From assembly GCF_025717555.1 (NCBI RefSeq), contig NZ_JAJIRP010000005.1, positions 310,001 to 374,000 on the forward strand: 64,000 nt of DNA. Reading direction: 5' to 3'. Both the position numbers and the translations under genes were made by a program. The notes below the pieces were generated by a model that saw only the letters and a list, made by a program, of their open reading frames with translations, did not search any database and was not told the DNA's origin. The stretch comes from Paucibacter sp. B2R-40 (GTDB lineage Bacteria; Pseudomonadota; Gammaproteobacteria; Burkholderiales; Burkholderiaceae_C). Positions 1 through 8,412 of the stretch are shown here, one piece after another; the first letter of the stretch is position 1; each line of letters starts with the position of its first letter.

Positions 1-890
1 AGGCCGGCCTGGACCTCCGCGATCAAGGCGCGAAACGAAGGGCGCCCGCCGTTGTCAGCCAAGAACTTCTGCGTTGCCCCCATCAGTAACGATGCCTGCA
101 ACTCTTTCGGAATGTTCAGGCCCTCAACATGGGCGGCCGCATGCTCTAAAAAGTTCGGGTTCAGGTATTGCTCGAAAGCGTCTGACATACCCTGATCAGC
201 GGCCAGCGCATCCCCACCCTGCGCTTGCACATCGGCGGCCACCTTGGCAACTTGGCGCAGCAAAAGACCGCACACCACCAAGGCTTGAGCCGCAGTCAGG
301 TCGGGATGCTTGATGACCATGATCAAGGCCTCACGCAGCAGTCGGGCGTGCCGGCGCACGAGATCGGGCTCGGCCGCCGCAACCGGGCCAACGCGGCGGT
401 TGAATGGCACCAAACTGAGGTTGGCAAAAGGCAGGGTGAAGCTATCCAACTCGACCGCATCGGCCGAGGCCAAAGCCAAGCGCGCAGCCTCTGGGCAACT
501 CAAACTGGCCGCCACGCCCGCCTGAACACCTTCCAAGGTGTAGATGCGAGGATATTCGCTACAGGTATTGGACAAGGCCTGCGCGCCCAAGCCTGAATGG
601 ATTTGGCAAAGCCTGGCTTCGTCCAAAAAAGGACAAGCTTGCTCGGTCTTCAGGGCAATCGAGGCGTAGCTGCCGCTTACCGACACCGAGCTGGAATTCT
701 TCTGCACATGCTGGCGCAGCAAACTCGCCAAGGGCTCGATCTTGATCGTCTGATACTTTTGATAGGTCGCCTTGTCGATGCTGACCTGCCAGCCCGTACA
801 GCAGTTCTCAACACAGGCGGAGCCCACACATTGAAACTGCTTCAAGTAGCGCGGAGCTTGAGCGACCGGACTGAATTTACCCATCTTCAT
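1..890 (-). CDS. fliB: Flagellin lysine-N-methylase FliB (3' end cut by window edge)
   Basis: FliB methylates lysine side chains of flagellin. The open frame reads without a stop from ATG at 890 to the window edge, about 296 residues; family members are about 400, so the C-terminal quarter lies outside. The N-terminus has the family cysteine cluster: Cys21, Cys26 and a Cys30-Cys31 pair in FQCVGSACVENCCTGW. This is the region linked to a 4Fe-4S cluster in studied FliB proteins. A second Cys-containing block follows (TEQACPFL, LCQIHSGLG, NTCSEYPR). A GAGG motif lies 3 nt before ATG 890 and 9 nt before a second in-frame ATG at 884, so the true start could be 884. It follows the glycosyltransferase gene on the same strand, and four flagellin genes lie 3.5 kb away. 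Identity is by recognition of family motifs, with no search run. Confidence 0.86.
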   Translation of the reverse strand, partial: MKMGKFSPVAQAPRYLKQFQCVGSACVENCCTGWQVSIDKATYQKYQTIKIEPLASLLRQHVQKNSSSVSVSGSYASIALKTEQACPFLDEARLCQIHSGLGAQALSNTCSEYPRIYTLEGVQAGVAASLSCPEAARLALASADAVELDSFTLPFANLSLVPFNRRVGPVAAAEPDLVRRHARLLREALIMVIKHPDLTAAQALVVCGLLLRQVAKVAADVQAQGGDALAADQGMSDAFEQYLNPNFLEHAAAHVEGLNIPKELQASLLMGATQKFLADNGGRPSFRALIAEVQAG

Positions 891-949
891 CAACCTCAAG
901 TCCAAAAATTGCTTGTGAGCGTAACGCCTTAAAGCGGCGGCACGCGAAC

Positions 950-1999
950 TCAGCCGGCAAAAGCACGGCGCAAATCTGCGGCTTCCTGAGCGCGCCCGGT
1001 GCCGTCCAGCACCAAGGCCAAGTTGTGGGCCGCCAAATAGCTGCCCCGCCCGGCCACGGCACCACTCAGATCGGGCCGCTCTCCCAACTCCAAACAACGC
1101 CGCCAGGCATCTTCGATCATCGGCAGCAAATGCGGCGCTTGCTCAGGCGTATCGGCGGCAAAGTCCAGCAGCAGATCGCCAAGCGCAAAGAAGAAGTCCG
1201 GCGACGCGGCGCAAATACCCAGCTGCGTCTGCGCGAACTGTATGGCGGCTTCATGTGCTTTGAGCTGCTTGAGCGCGAACAGACGCCGAGTCACGAGGTC
1301 AAACCACCAGCCCTGTTCGGGGTGAGGAAGTGCTGCCGCCTTCTCGAAGTACTGCTCGGCACGCGCATGTTCGTCATAGACAGCGCAGTCCTTGCCGAGT
1401 TGATACCAAAGATAGGCACGCTCAGGCTGGACCTGCAGCTCTTGCAGCAGCAGCCGCTGATTGCGGCCCCGCTTGGCCAGCAGACGATCAGGCAAATAGC
1501 CATCATGCCCAACGCTGATGTTCAAGGGCTGAATCGGCAGCGAATGATGCGGCTGCTCATGGACGCGCCCGGCATAGCGTATGTTGCCCGGCAAGACTCT
1601 CGACAGCCTCGACTGCGCGTGGCGCAATGCGCCATCCAGGAATTGATCCTGCAGAGCTATCGTGCCGACAAAGTTGGCCGGCGTTTGACGCAAAGCGGCC
1701 AAGGCTTCGCCGCCGGAGATCAACCATTCGTCGGCATCCAGCAGCACATGCCAATCGGCACCGGCAGCATCCAATGCCGCATTGCGTGCCGCCGCGAAGT
1801 CATCGCACCAGAGAAATTTTTCAAGCCGGGCGCCGCAGGCCACCGCCAGCGTCGGCGTCGCATCGACCGAGCCGGTGTCCAGCACCAGCATCTCGTCGAC
1901 CCAGGGCCGCGCCGAGTTCAGCAGCCTTTCAATGCAGGCGGCTTCGTCGCGCGCGATCACCACCAGGCAAGTTCGCATCGCCAAAGCAGGGCTGGCCAT
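950..1999 (-). CDS. Family 2 glycosyltransferase with C-terminal TPR-like region
   Basis: A 349-residue protein with an N-terminal GT-A fold of family GT2. The strand with VIARDEAACIERLL (about residues 13-26), LDTGSVDATPTLA (about 40-52) and the metal/nucleotide-sugar DxD-like motif LLDADEWL (about 86-93) are visible. The C-terminal half is helical with a TPR-like look (QLGKDCAVYDEHARAEQYFEKAA). Family members add sugars to proteins or glycans in the cytosol. Its place between flhC and fliB, 15 bp after flhC on the same strand, suggests flagellin or another flagellar substrate; that is inference. The start ATG has GAGG 5 nt upstream. An internal ATG (MRTC) 21 nt later is the alternative. Confidence 0.82.
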   Translation of the reverse strand: MASPALAMRTCLVVIARDEAACIERLLNSARPWVDEMLVLDTGSVDATPTLAVACGARLEKFLWCDDFAAARNAALDAAGADWHVLLDADEWLISGGEALAALRQTPANFVGTIALQDQFLDGALRHAQSRLSRVLPGNIRYAGRVHEQPHHSLPIQPLNISVGHDGYLPDRLLAKRGRNQRLLLQELQVQPERAYLWYQLGKDCAVYDEHARAEQYFEKAAALPHPEQGWWFDLVTRRLFALKQLKAHEAAIQFAQTQLGICAASPDFFFALGDLLLDFAADTPEQAPHLLPMIEDAWRRCLELGERPDLSGAVAGRGSYLAAHNLALVLDGTGRAQEAADLRRAFAG

Positions 2000-2014
2000 C
2001 TCAGCCTCGCTTGC

Positions 2015-2551
2015 TCAGTGCATCTGGATCGAGCCCTGCGAGCGGCCCTTGCCGGCGCGGGCCGGCGGTTTGCACATGCCGCAGACGTAGTGACGGGCAA
2101 TCTCGTGCGGATGGGTGACAAAGTGGCCACCGCATTCCGAGCATTTGGTCATCGTCAACATGCCGTTATCAATGAACTTCACCAGGCGCCATGCGCGCGT
2201 CACCGACAACATCGCCTCCAGGCCTTGCGCCTGTGTTTGCTCCTGATAGAGCTGATAAGCCTTGATGACGGCGTCGATCTCGTCCAGCTCCGACACTTTG
2301 TTCAGGTACTCATGCACGTTCAGGAACAGCGAGGCGTGGATATTGGGCTGCCAAGTCATGAACCAATCGGTCGAGAACGGCAGTTGACCCTTGGACGGGC
2401 TCTTGCCCGAGACTTCCTTGTACAAGCGCAGCAAGCGCTCGTACGACATATCGGTCTCCGACTCCAAGACCTGCAGGCGGGCGCCCAGATTGATCAAAGT
2501 AACGGCACGGTTGATCTGAACGGCTTCGGTGAGGATGCTTTTGGCGCGCAT
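2015..2551 (-). CDS. flhC: Flagellar transcriptional activator FlhC
   Basis: FlhC pairs with FlhD as FlhD4C2, the class I master activator of flagellar genes. The 178 residues include the family block LGARLQVLESET, the LPFSTDWFMTWQPNIHAS segment and the zinc-binding cysteines Cys137, Cys140, Cys157 and Cys160 (KCSEC and VCGMC). Length is close to the family norm of about 190. The gene starts 40 bp after flhD, so the two are cotranscribed. No Shine-Dalgarno is evident before the ATG; the start is chosen because its N-terminus matches other FlhC proteins. Downstream, the glycosyltransferase and fliB follow on the same strand. Confidence 0.95.
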   Translation of the reverse strand: MRAKSILTEAVQINRAVTLINLGARLQVLESETDMSYERLLRLYKEVSGKSPSKGQLPFSTDWFMTWQPNIHASLFLNVHEYLNKVSELDEIDAVIKAYQLYQEQTQAQGLEAMLSVTRAWRLVKFIDNGMLTMTKCSECGGHFVTHPHEIARHYVCGMCKPPARAGKGRSQGSIQMH

Positions 2552-2591
2552 GGTGGAGGCTCGGTTGTCTGGTGAAATGGGGCGATTGAAA

Positions 2592-2915
2592 TCAGGCGGC
2601 TTCTTGGTGGCGGCCGGCCATCAGGATGCTGGCATGCAAGCGTGAGACGCCGTCGTTGGCGGTGGTCTTGCTATGGCTGGTCAACAAGCCCCAGACCAGA
2701 TCGTCATCCATACGGAAGCGGCACAACAAGGTGTTGCCGGACGCGATCTTCATCAGCTGCGCCGGGCTCAGCGTGGCGATCAGCGTCGCCGTGTCATCCG
2801 ACACGCCCAGGCGATAGAGAGCCTGCTCGCGGTCGGCGCGAATCAGGTTCTGCGCCAACATCAGATAAGACAGATTGGCTTCACGAATTTCGGCGAGGAT
2901 TTGGTCTGCGTTCAT
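2592..2915 (-). CDS. flhD: Flagellar transcriptional regulator FlhD
   Basis: FlhD is the partner of FlhC in the flagellar master regulator. The 107-residue protein from MNADQILAEIREANLSYLML has the all-helical family pattern and ends in the variable tail. The ATG at 2915 is preferred over an upstream frame extension because CGGAG sits about 8 nt before it and family members begin at this point. It is the first gene of flhD-flhC-glycosyltransferase-fliB. The 208 bp upstream should carry the promoter, but no convincing -35/-10 pair could be fixed there. Confidence 0.93.
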   Translation of the reverse strand: MNADQILAEIREANLSYLMLAQNLIRADREQALYRLGVSDDTATLIATLSPAQLMKIASGNTLLCRFRMDDDLVWGLLTSHSKTTANDGVSRLHASILMAGRHQEAA

Positions 2916-3123
2916 CTTGGGACTCCGGTTTATTTGGCTACACAACTCGTAACAACTTGATACGGATTGTGAAGACACAAACAGGGTCGCAACATCAGCC
3001 TAAATCCAGCCCTTGAGTCTGGCTTCTTCCCAGAGCCTTGTCAGGAAAACTCCTACAGCCTTGCCTGCCAGCGTTCAAGCCGCCCCAGCGCCAAGCCTGT
3101 CAGCGCGGGGGAGCCAAGTGGCA

Positions 3124-3603
3124 TCAGCCCAAGAGTTTGTCCAGCCGCGCCAACTCGGTCTGCGCCACCGGATACAGATCCGGCGCCTCACTCATCAAGC
3201 TCAGCAAGGCCTCGCCTTGGAGAAGCTGGCGCAGCGTTTGCCTGGCCTGTAGCGCGTTGCCCTGGCCGCTTTGTGCAAAGGCCAGGGAATACAGACTTGC
3301 ACCATGCTGCGCGGAAATGGCCAGGGCCTGGCGGGCATAGCTCTCGGCATGTTTAAGCTCACCCGCACTCAACAGCAAAGCCGCCATATCGCTGAGCAGG
3401 TCATGTGCCATGGGCTCTTGCTCCAGTGCATCCATCAGCACCATCAAGCCTTGTCCGACCCGCCCGTGGGCAGCCTCGGCATAGGCCGCATTGCGAGCTT
3501 GCGCCAGCAGCCAAGCCGCTTCTTCGCTGATTTCCCGAGCTTCCGGCTTGAGCGCCATGGCCTGCTGGGGGGCTTTCGTCATCGCTTGCCTGATTGCATG
3601 CAT
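3124..3603 (-). CDS. Small TPR-repeat protein beside the flagellar regulators
   Basis: A 159-residue helical protein with at least two tetratricopeptide-like units (AAYAEAAHGRVGQGLMVLMDALEQEP and AGELKHAESYARQALAISAQHGASLYSLAFAQSGQGNALQARQ, given as segments only). No signal peptide or membrane segment is visible, so it is probably cytosolic. The ATG at 3603 is chosen because GGAG lies 7 nt upstream; the frame stays open further upstream without a better start. It sits on the same strand as flhDC, 208 bp before flhD. A role in secretion or assembly is possible from context only, and the function is unknown. Confidence 0.6.
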   Translation of the reverse strand: MHAIRQAMTKAPQQAMALKPEAREISEEAAWLLAQARNAAYAEAAHGRVGQGLMVLMDALEQEPMAHDLLSDMAALLLSAGELKHAESYARQALAISAQHGASLYSLAFAQSGQGNALQARQTLRQLLQGEALLSLMSEAPDLYPVAQTELARLDKLLG

Positions 3604-4153
3604 GTGATTCTCCGAGAGGTTAAGTCCAGTCATCGCCTGCGCCGTCTGGCTTGTCCATGCAACAGCTCCTTGAGAGCCGAAACACAAAAAGTAGGAAGAG
3701 CCGGGCAGTCCATTCAAGAAAAATTCGTTTGAACCAAGTCCATGCAGTCGCACGTTAGGGCCAAACAGCTTGCTGAATAAGAAGCGCGCCTGCGCGCACG
3801 TCTCGACGGCAATGGGAGGAACTTTAGGGCCGCCTGCCAGCTGCGTTCGGCAGAAAAGCGGCAGCTAGATGGCGTTTATCAAAACCTCTGTGGGAGTCAG
3901 CTGGCCGAAAACATCTCAAGGCTCGCAATACCGGATGCTCCTCCGGATTGCGCCCTGTTTCAGTAGCCCATTTACGCAAGATCCCAAGGACTCCGCAAAA
4001 CCCGCCAAGCCAAACCGCTCCAGCGTCGACCTGCCCGTTCCCAAGCTATTGGCAGCTTTGCGCCCCATCCAATCCAGGACGGCGGCCGCAAATCCAAGAA
4101 CAAGGCCAGATCCCCGGCGCTTATCAACCGATCAAGCCTCTTGACTTTAGTGC

Positions 4154-4180
4154 TCAAGTTCGCCTGTTGCTGGTCGATAC
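4154..4180 (+). promoter_or_regulatory. Sigma-28 (FliA) promoter of fliC1
   Basis: TCAAGTTC at 4154-4161, an 11-nt spacer and GTCGATAC at 4173-4180. The enterobacterial flagellin consensus is TAAAGTTT, 11 nt, GCCGATAA, so each half has two mismatches. The implied leader to the fliC1 ATG is about 210 nt. Near-identical boxes precede fliD and fliS in this window. Confidence 0.78.
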
Positions 4181-4396
4181 CAAGATACCGGTTTTGAAAC
4201 TGATGCGTGGCCCGGTAGGTCAGCCGCCAAGTCGAGTGCCTCTTCCAAGAGGCGCGACGCTGCATGGTCGGCCCAAGCCGGGCGAAGCGGGTCGAGGTCG
4301 CAAGACCAAAGGCCGGCATCTCGAAAATTCGCCTGAATATTTCGAATCACGTCGGCGCTTGGCCGGGAATCTTCGTAGCTGAAACAGGAGCACAAC

Positions 4397-5236
4397 ATGC
4401 CCGCAATCATCAATTCAAATGTCCCCTCGCTGAATGCGCAACGCAATGTTGCAACTTCACAGAACTCGCTGGCCATATCCATGCAGCGACTCTCGTCGGG
4501 TTTACGTGTCAACTCTGCAAAAGACGATGCCGCCGGCTTGTCGATCGCCGAACGCATGACCGCTCAAGTGCGCGGCATGAATGTGGCGGTTCGAAATGCC
4601 AATGACGGTATCTCTTTAGCGCAAACCGCTGAAGGCGCTTTGGGCAAGATCGGCGACTCGCTGCAGCGTATGCGTGAGCTGGGCGTGCAGGCTCGCAACG
4701 CGACCAACACCACCACTGACTTGGACTCGATCGGCAAGGAATTCGCCGAACTGGGTGCCGAAATTCAGCGGGTCGCATCCGGCACCACCTTCAACGGCAA
4801 AGCTGTCTTGGGTGGCGGCGCGGGCGCTCAACTGTTCCAAATTGGCGCCAACACCACGGCCAACGATGCGGTCACGGTCACAACCAAGAACATGGCCACC
4901 GACACCGACATCAAGGCCGTCACCGATGACAAGATCGACAATGCTTCTACAGCGGCGACATTGAAGACCACCATCGACCAGATCGACACAGCCATCAGCA
5001 CGGTCAGCTCCGAACGCGCGTCACTCGGTGCCTCGCAAAACCGCTTTGATGCGGTGATTTCCAACTTGATGGTGTCGGTGGAAAACCAAACCGCATCGCG
5101 CAGCCGGATTCTGGATACCGACTATGCGACGGAGACGGCCAATCTGAGCCGAGCGCAGATCCTGCAGCAAGCAGGCACGGCAATGATTGCGCAAGCCAAT
5201 CAGGCGCCGCAGCAAGTACTTTCTTTGCTTCGATGA
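4397..5236 (+). CDS. fliC: Flagellin FliC (copy 1)
   Basis: Structural protein of the flagellar filament, exported through the flagellar type III system. The 279 residues are short for flagellin and consist of conserved D0/D1 N-terminus ([40 protein letters not shown]) and C-terminus ([26 protein letters not shown]), with only a small central variable segment (about residues 140-190). AGGAG lies 7 nt before ATG. It differs from fliC2 at about ten residues, mostly in the centre and near the C-terminus. A handful of lysines (for example Lys42 and the GKIGD, IGKEF and NGKA sites) are possible targets of the nearby FliB methylase. Confidence 0.96.
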   Translation: MPAIINSNVPSLNAQRNVATSQNSLAISMQRLSSGLRVNSAKDDAAGLSIAERMTAQVRGMNVAVRNANDGISLAQTAEGALGKIGDSLQRMRELGVQARNATNTTTDLDSIGKEFAELGAEIQRVASGTTFNGKAVLGGGAGAQLFQIGANTTANDAVTVTTKNMATDTDIKAVTDDKIDNASTAATLKTTIDQIDTAISTVSSERASLGASQNRFDAVISNLMVSVENQTASRSRILDTDYATETANLSRAQILQQAGTAMIAQANQAPQQVLSLLR

Positions 5237-5333
5237 CCCCGGGCCAGCCTCGCTGGCCCCGAGTCCCAGCGCCGACGCCGGAGCGGATCGCCTCTCTCCC
5301 CCAGCACAAGCCCCCTGACACCGCCCCTTGACA

Positions 5334-5379
5334 CCGCCCGGAATGCCGCCCTTGAGCAGCATTCCGGGCGGCGTTGTTT
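5334..5379 (+). terminator. Hairpin terminator after fliC1
   Basis: CCGCCCGGAATGC (5334-5346) pairs with GCATTCCGGGCGG (5359-5371), followed by a short T-rich tract. A second GC hairpin directly after the stop (GGGCCAGC/GCTGGCCC, 5239-5257) lacks a T run and is also present after fliC2. Confidence 0.7.
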
Positions 5380-5695
5380 GAGCAAAGCCTTTGTGGGGCT
5401 CACGGCCTGTGCATGCCTCTGATGCGCTGCCATCGCGCTCACAGCCCACCCTGCACGGCATTCAAGGGTAAGCCTTCGGCCTCGGTAAGCTTTGCCCGCC
5501 TGGTGCGCCTCGCACCAGCTGAACAAGGCCCGGTCAACAAGGCCGACCGCCCCACCCCCGCGCCGCGCCAAAATCAGGGCCGGCACTGTCCATGCAATTG
5601 CGAGCTAGGCCAAGCAGCTTGGCCGATGCAATTGATCACCGTCGCCAACATCCCGGCCGCTTGAGACGACGCGTGAGGGTCGCTCACAGCCGCCA
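5380..5695 (+). other. Gene-less spacer between the two flagellin units
   Basis: No coding region is supported here. It holds an inverted repeat GGCCAAG-CAG-CTTGGCC (5608-5624) flanked on both sides by the 9-mer ATGCAATTG (5592-5600 and 5626-5634). No T run follows, so it is not a standard terminator. The rest shows nothing recognisable. Confidence 0.5.
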
Positions 5696-5993
5696 TTCGC
5701 CGGATAAGCCCGCACTAGTTGGCGCTTATCAAAAGCTCTGCTTGAGCCCTGCTGCCGAAAACAAATCAGGGCACGCAAGACCGGAAGCTCCTCCGCTCTG
5801 AGCCCTGTTTCAGCACTCCAAGACCTCTAGATTCCAAGGACCCCGCCAGAACCGCAAAGCCAAAAAGCTCCAGCGCCGACCTGCCCCTTCTGCAGCATTG
5901 CGCACCCTCCAAACCAGGACGGTGACCGCGAATCCAAGAACAAGGCCAGAACCCCGGCGCTTATCAACAGATCAAGCCACTTGACAAAAGCGC

Positions 5994-6021
5994 TTAAGTT
6001 CGTCTTTGCGCGCGCCGATAC
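5994..6021 (+). promoter_or_regulatory. Sigma-28 promoter of fliC2
   Basis: TTAAGTTC at 5994-6001, a 12-nt spacer and GCCGATAC at 6014-6021. The -10 half matches consensus at seven of eight positions. It occupies the same place as the fliC1 promoter, with one extra spacer base, about 220 nt before the start codon. Confidence 0.8.
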
Positions 6022-6239
6022 CAATTCAACGGGTCTGGAAACAGATGCGTGGTCCGGTAGGTAAGCCGCCAAGTTGAGGACTTCATCTGATGGAGCGCAG
6101 CGCAACAACGGTTTCCAAGCGCCGGGCGAGGCGGGTCAAGGTCGCAAGACCGAAGACCCGAATCTCGGAAATTCACCCGAATGACCGAATCACGTCGGCG
6201 CCAAGCCGGGAATCTTCGTAGCTGAAACAGGAGCACATC

Positions 6240-7079
6240 ATGCCCGCAATCATCAATTCAAATGTCCCCTCGCTGAATGCGCAACGCAACGTTGCAACTT
6301 CGCAAAACTCGCTGGCTGTATCCATGCAGCGCTTGTCCTCTGGACTGCGAGTCAACTCCGCAAAAGACGATGCCGCCGGCTTGTCGATCGCAGAACGCAT
6401 GACCGCACAAGTGCGCGGCATGAATGTGGCGGTTCGGAATGCCAACGACGGCATCTCTTTGGCGCAAACCGCTGAAGGCGCTTTGGGCAAAATCGGCGAC
6501 TCGCTGCAGCGCATGCGTGAGTTGGGTGTGCAGGCCCGTAACGCCACCAACACCACCACCGATTTGGACTCGATCGGCAAGGAATTCGCCGAGCTCGGCG
6601 CGGAAATCCAACGCGTTGCCTCCGGCACCACCTTCAACGGCAAAGCCATTCTGGGCGGCGGCTCTGGCGCTCAATTGTTTCAAATTGGCGCCAACACCAC
6701 GGCCAATGACTCGGTCACGGTCACAACCAAGAACATGGCCACCGACACCGACATCAAGGCCGTGACCGACGACAAGATCGACAACGCTTCGGACGCAACC
6801 AGCCTGAAGACGACAATTGACCAGATCGACACGGCCATCAGCACGGTCAGCTCCGAGCGCGCTGCATTGGGCGCATCACAGAACCGCTTTGATGCGGTGA
6901 TCTCCAACCTGATGGTGTCGGTTGAAAACCAGACTGCATCGCGCAGCCGGATTCTGGATACCGACTATGCAACGGAAACGGCCAATCTGAGTCGCTCGCA
7001 GATCCTGCAACAAGCCGGTACGGCGATGATTGCGCAAGCCAATCAGATGCCGCAGCAAGTCCTGTCATTGCTTCGATGA
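6240..7079 (+). CDS. fliC: Flagellin FliC (copy 2)
   Basis: 279-residue flagellin, nearly identical to copy 1 with about ten substitutions by eye (for example [11 protein letters not shown] in place of [11 protein letters not shown], and QMPQ in place of QAPQ near the end). Same domain layout, same AGGAG ribosome site and same leader end. Filament subunits with such small differences probably co-assemble, but that is inference. The retained own promoter and intact frame show that it is not a decaying copy. Confidence 0.96.
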   Translation: MPAIINSNVPSLNAQRNVATSQNSLAVSMQRLSSGLRVNSAKDDAAGLSIAERMTAQVRGMNVAVRNANDGISLAQTAEGALGKIGDSLQRMRELGVQARNATNTTTDLDSIGKEFAELGAEIQRVASGTTFNGKAILGGGSGAQLFQIGANTTANDSVTVTTKNMATDTDIKAVTDDKIDNASDATSLKTTIDQIDTAISTVSSERAALGASQNRFDAVISNLMVSVENQTASRSRILDTDYATETANLSRSQILQQAGTAMIAQANQMPQQVLSLLR

Positions 7080-7159
7080 CCCCGGGCCAGCCTCGCTGGC
7101 CCTGAGTACACCCGTCGGCGCAGGAACGGATAGCCTCACCCCTCCAGCACAAGCCCCTT

Positions 7160-7228
7160 AATGCCACCCATTCGGCAATTCATAATGCCTCAATCGAGCA
7201 GTACCACAGCCATGGGTGGCATTTTTTT
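7160..7228 (+). terminator. Long-loop hairpin terminator after fliC2
   Basis: AATGCCACCCAT (7160-7171) pairs perfectly with ATGGGTGGCATT (7212-7223), followed by a run of T. The 40-nt loop is unusually long for a Rho-independent terminator. It ends about 13 nt before the -35 of the fliC3 promoter. Confidence 0.65.
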
Positions 7229-7240
7229 GAAAGAAACTAT

Positions 7241-7268
7241 TTAAGTCAATCCAAGGTGTCTCCGATAA
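7241..7268 (+). promoter_or_regulatory. Sigma-28 promoter of fliC3
   Basis: TTAAGTCA at 7241-7248, a 12-nt spacer and TCCGATAA at 7261-7268. The start of the transcript (CAACGGGTC, then GTGGTCCGGT at 7303-7312) matches the fliC2 leader (GTGGTCCGGT at 6049-6058), so the two leaders are related. The leader to ATG 7486 is about 210 nt and holds no gene. Confidence 0.78.
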
Positions 7269-7485
7269 CAAATCAACGGGTCCGAGGAAGTGAATGGACT
7301 ACGTGGTCCGGTCAACCGGCCCTGTGAAGCAACAAGCGATTGGGGCCCACAGGACAGGAGCGGACGGTGCAAAGCAGCAGAGTTTTTCTGCGTGTTTTGC
7401 TGGCAAAGCTGCTTCCTCATGCAGCCTAGTTATCGAACCGTGAGCCCGGTTTTCCGGCAAGTCATAGACACCGAAAGGATTGAAA

Positions 7486-8331
7486 ATGCCCTCCATCATC
7501 AATACCAATATCGCTTCCCTGAACGCACAACGTAACGCGTCAGGCACACAGATTTCCCTGGCCACGTCGATGCAACGTTTGTCATCCGGCATGCGAGTCA
7601 ATTCGTCCAAGGACGATGCGGCTGGCCTGGCGATCGCAGAACGCATGCAATCGCAAATCCGCGGCATGAATGTGGCGGTGCGCAATGCCAATGACGGCAT
7701 CTCTTTGTCGCAAACCGCTGAAGGCGCATTGTCAAAGGTCGGCGACTCGCTGCAGCGCATGCGTGAACTGGGTGTGCAGGCCCGCAACGCCACCAACACC
7801 ACCACTGACTTGGACTCCATTGGCAAGGAGTTCACCGAACTGGGTGCTGAAATTCAGCGCGTCTTGGCAGGCACCACCTTCAACGGCAAAGCCATCTTGG
7901 GAGCCAATGCAGGTGCCCAGTTGTTCCAGATTGGCGCCAACACCACCGCCAATGATTCCGTCACGGTCACGACCGTCAACATGACGGGAGACGCAGACAT
8001 CACGGCGGTAACAAGCGACGTGATCGACAACACCAAGACGGCCACTGACTTGAAGACCACGATTGACAATATCGACGCGGCCATCAACACCGTCAGCTCC
8101 GAACGAGCCACCCTGGGTGCGGCTCAAAATCGCTTCGAGGCCGTCATCTCCAATTTGATGGTGTCGGTCGAGAACCAAAGTTCTGCGCGCAGCCGCATCA
8201 TGGATGCAGACTATGCATCCGAGACCGCGAACCTGAGTCGCGCCAATATCCTGCAGCAAGCCGGTACGGCCATGATTTCACAGGCCAATCAAATGCCGCA
8301 ACAAGTGTTGTCACTGCTGCGCGGCGGTTGA
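7486..8331 (+). CDS. fliC: Flagellin FliC (copy 3)
   Basis: 281-residue flagellin with the same short layout: NTNIASLNAQRNASGTQ at the N-terminus, SSGMRVNSSKDDAAGLAIAERM, a short variable centre (about residues 140-190) and RSRIMDADYASETANLSR near the C-terminus. The ATG at 7486 is chosen over an in-frame TTG 6 nt earlier because AAAGGA lies 6 nt before it. It is clearly more diverged from copies 1 and 2 than they are from each other, so it is an older paralogue. Confidence 0.96.
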   Translation: MPSIINTNIASLNAQRNASGTQISLATSMQRLSSGMRVNSSKDDAAGLAIAERMQSQIRGMNVAVRNANDGISLSQTAEGALSKVGDSLQRMRELGVQARNATNTTTDLDSIGKEFTELGAEIQRVLAGTTFNGKAILGANAGAQLFQIGANTTANDSVTVTTVNMTGDADITAVTSDVIDNTKTATDLKTTIDNIDAAINTVSSERATLGAAQNRFEAVISNLMVSVENQSSARSRIMDADYASETANLSRANILQQAGTAMISQANQMPQQVLSLLRGG

Positions 8332-8372
8332 TCCGCAAAACGCGCAGACTTGACCGAACAGCCCAAGTCCAC

Positions 8373-8412
8373 AACTCCCCTCCCAGACCATGCGTCGGGC
8401 GGGGAGTTTTTT
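8373..8412 (+). terminator. Rho-independent terminator after fliC3
   Basis: AACTCCCCTCCC (8373-8384) pairs with GGGCGGGGAGTT (8397-8408) with one mismatch, followed by a run of T to about 8412. A standard strong terminator. Confidence 0.88.

Larger units (their letters stand above)
3846..5314 (+). repeat. Tandem duplicated flagellin unit, copy 1
   Basis: About 1.47 kb comprising 550 bp of upstream DNA, the fliC1 gene and about 75 bp downstream. It is repeated in the same orientation at 5696-7157. The upstream parts align from TTCGG/TTCGC through GGCG(T/C)TTATCAAAA, a sigma-28 promoter and the end TCTTCGTAGCTGAAACAGGA just before the start codon. The upstream DNA has diverged with small indels while the coding parts stay nearly identical. 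Bases 3604-3845, outside the repeat, hold no gene I can support. Confidence 0.85.
5696..7157 (+). repeat. Tandem duplicated flagellin unit, copy 2
   Basis: Direct repeat of 3846-5314, containing the fliC2 promoter, leader, gene and the GGGCCAGC/GCTGGCCC hairpin after the stop. The homology ends around CAGCACAAGCCCC (7145-7157). The two start codons are 1,843 bp apart. Confidence 0.85.

Noticed and set aside
1025-2575. Long plus-strand frame of about 516 codons opposite the glycosyltransferase and flhC
   Set aside because: It lies antisense to two genes with clear family motifs, and its translation shows no domain. It is a GC-rich shadow frame.
5238-5259. GC-rich hairpin right after the fliC1 stop as the main terminator
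   Set aside because: It has no T run; the hairpin at 5334-5379 is a better terminator. The first hairpin may instead protect the mRNA end.
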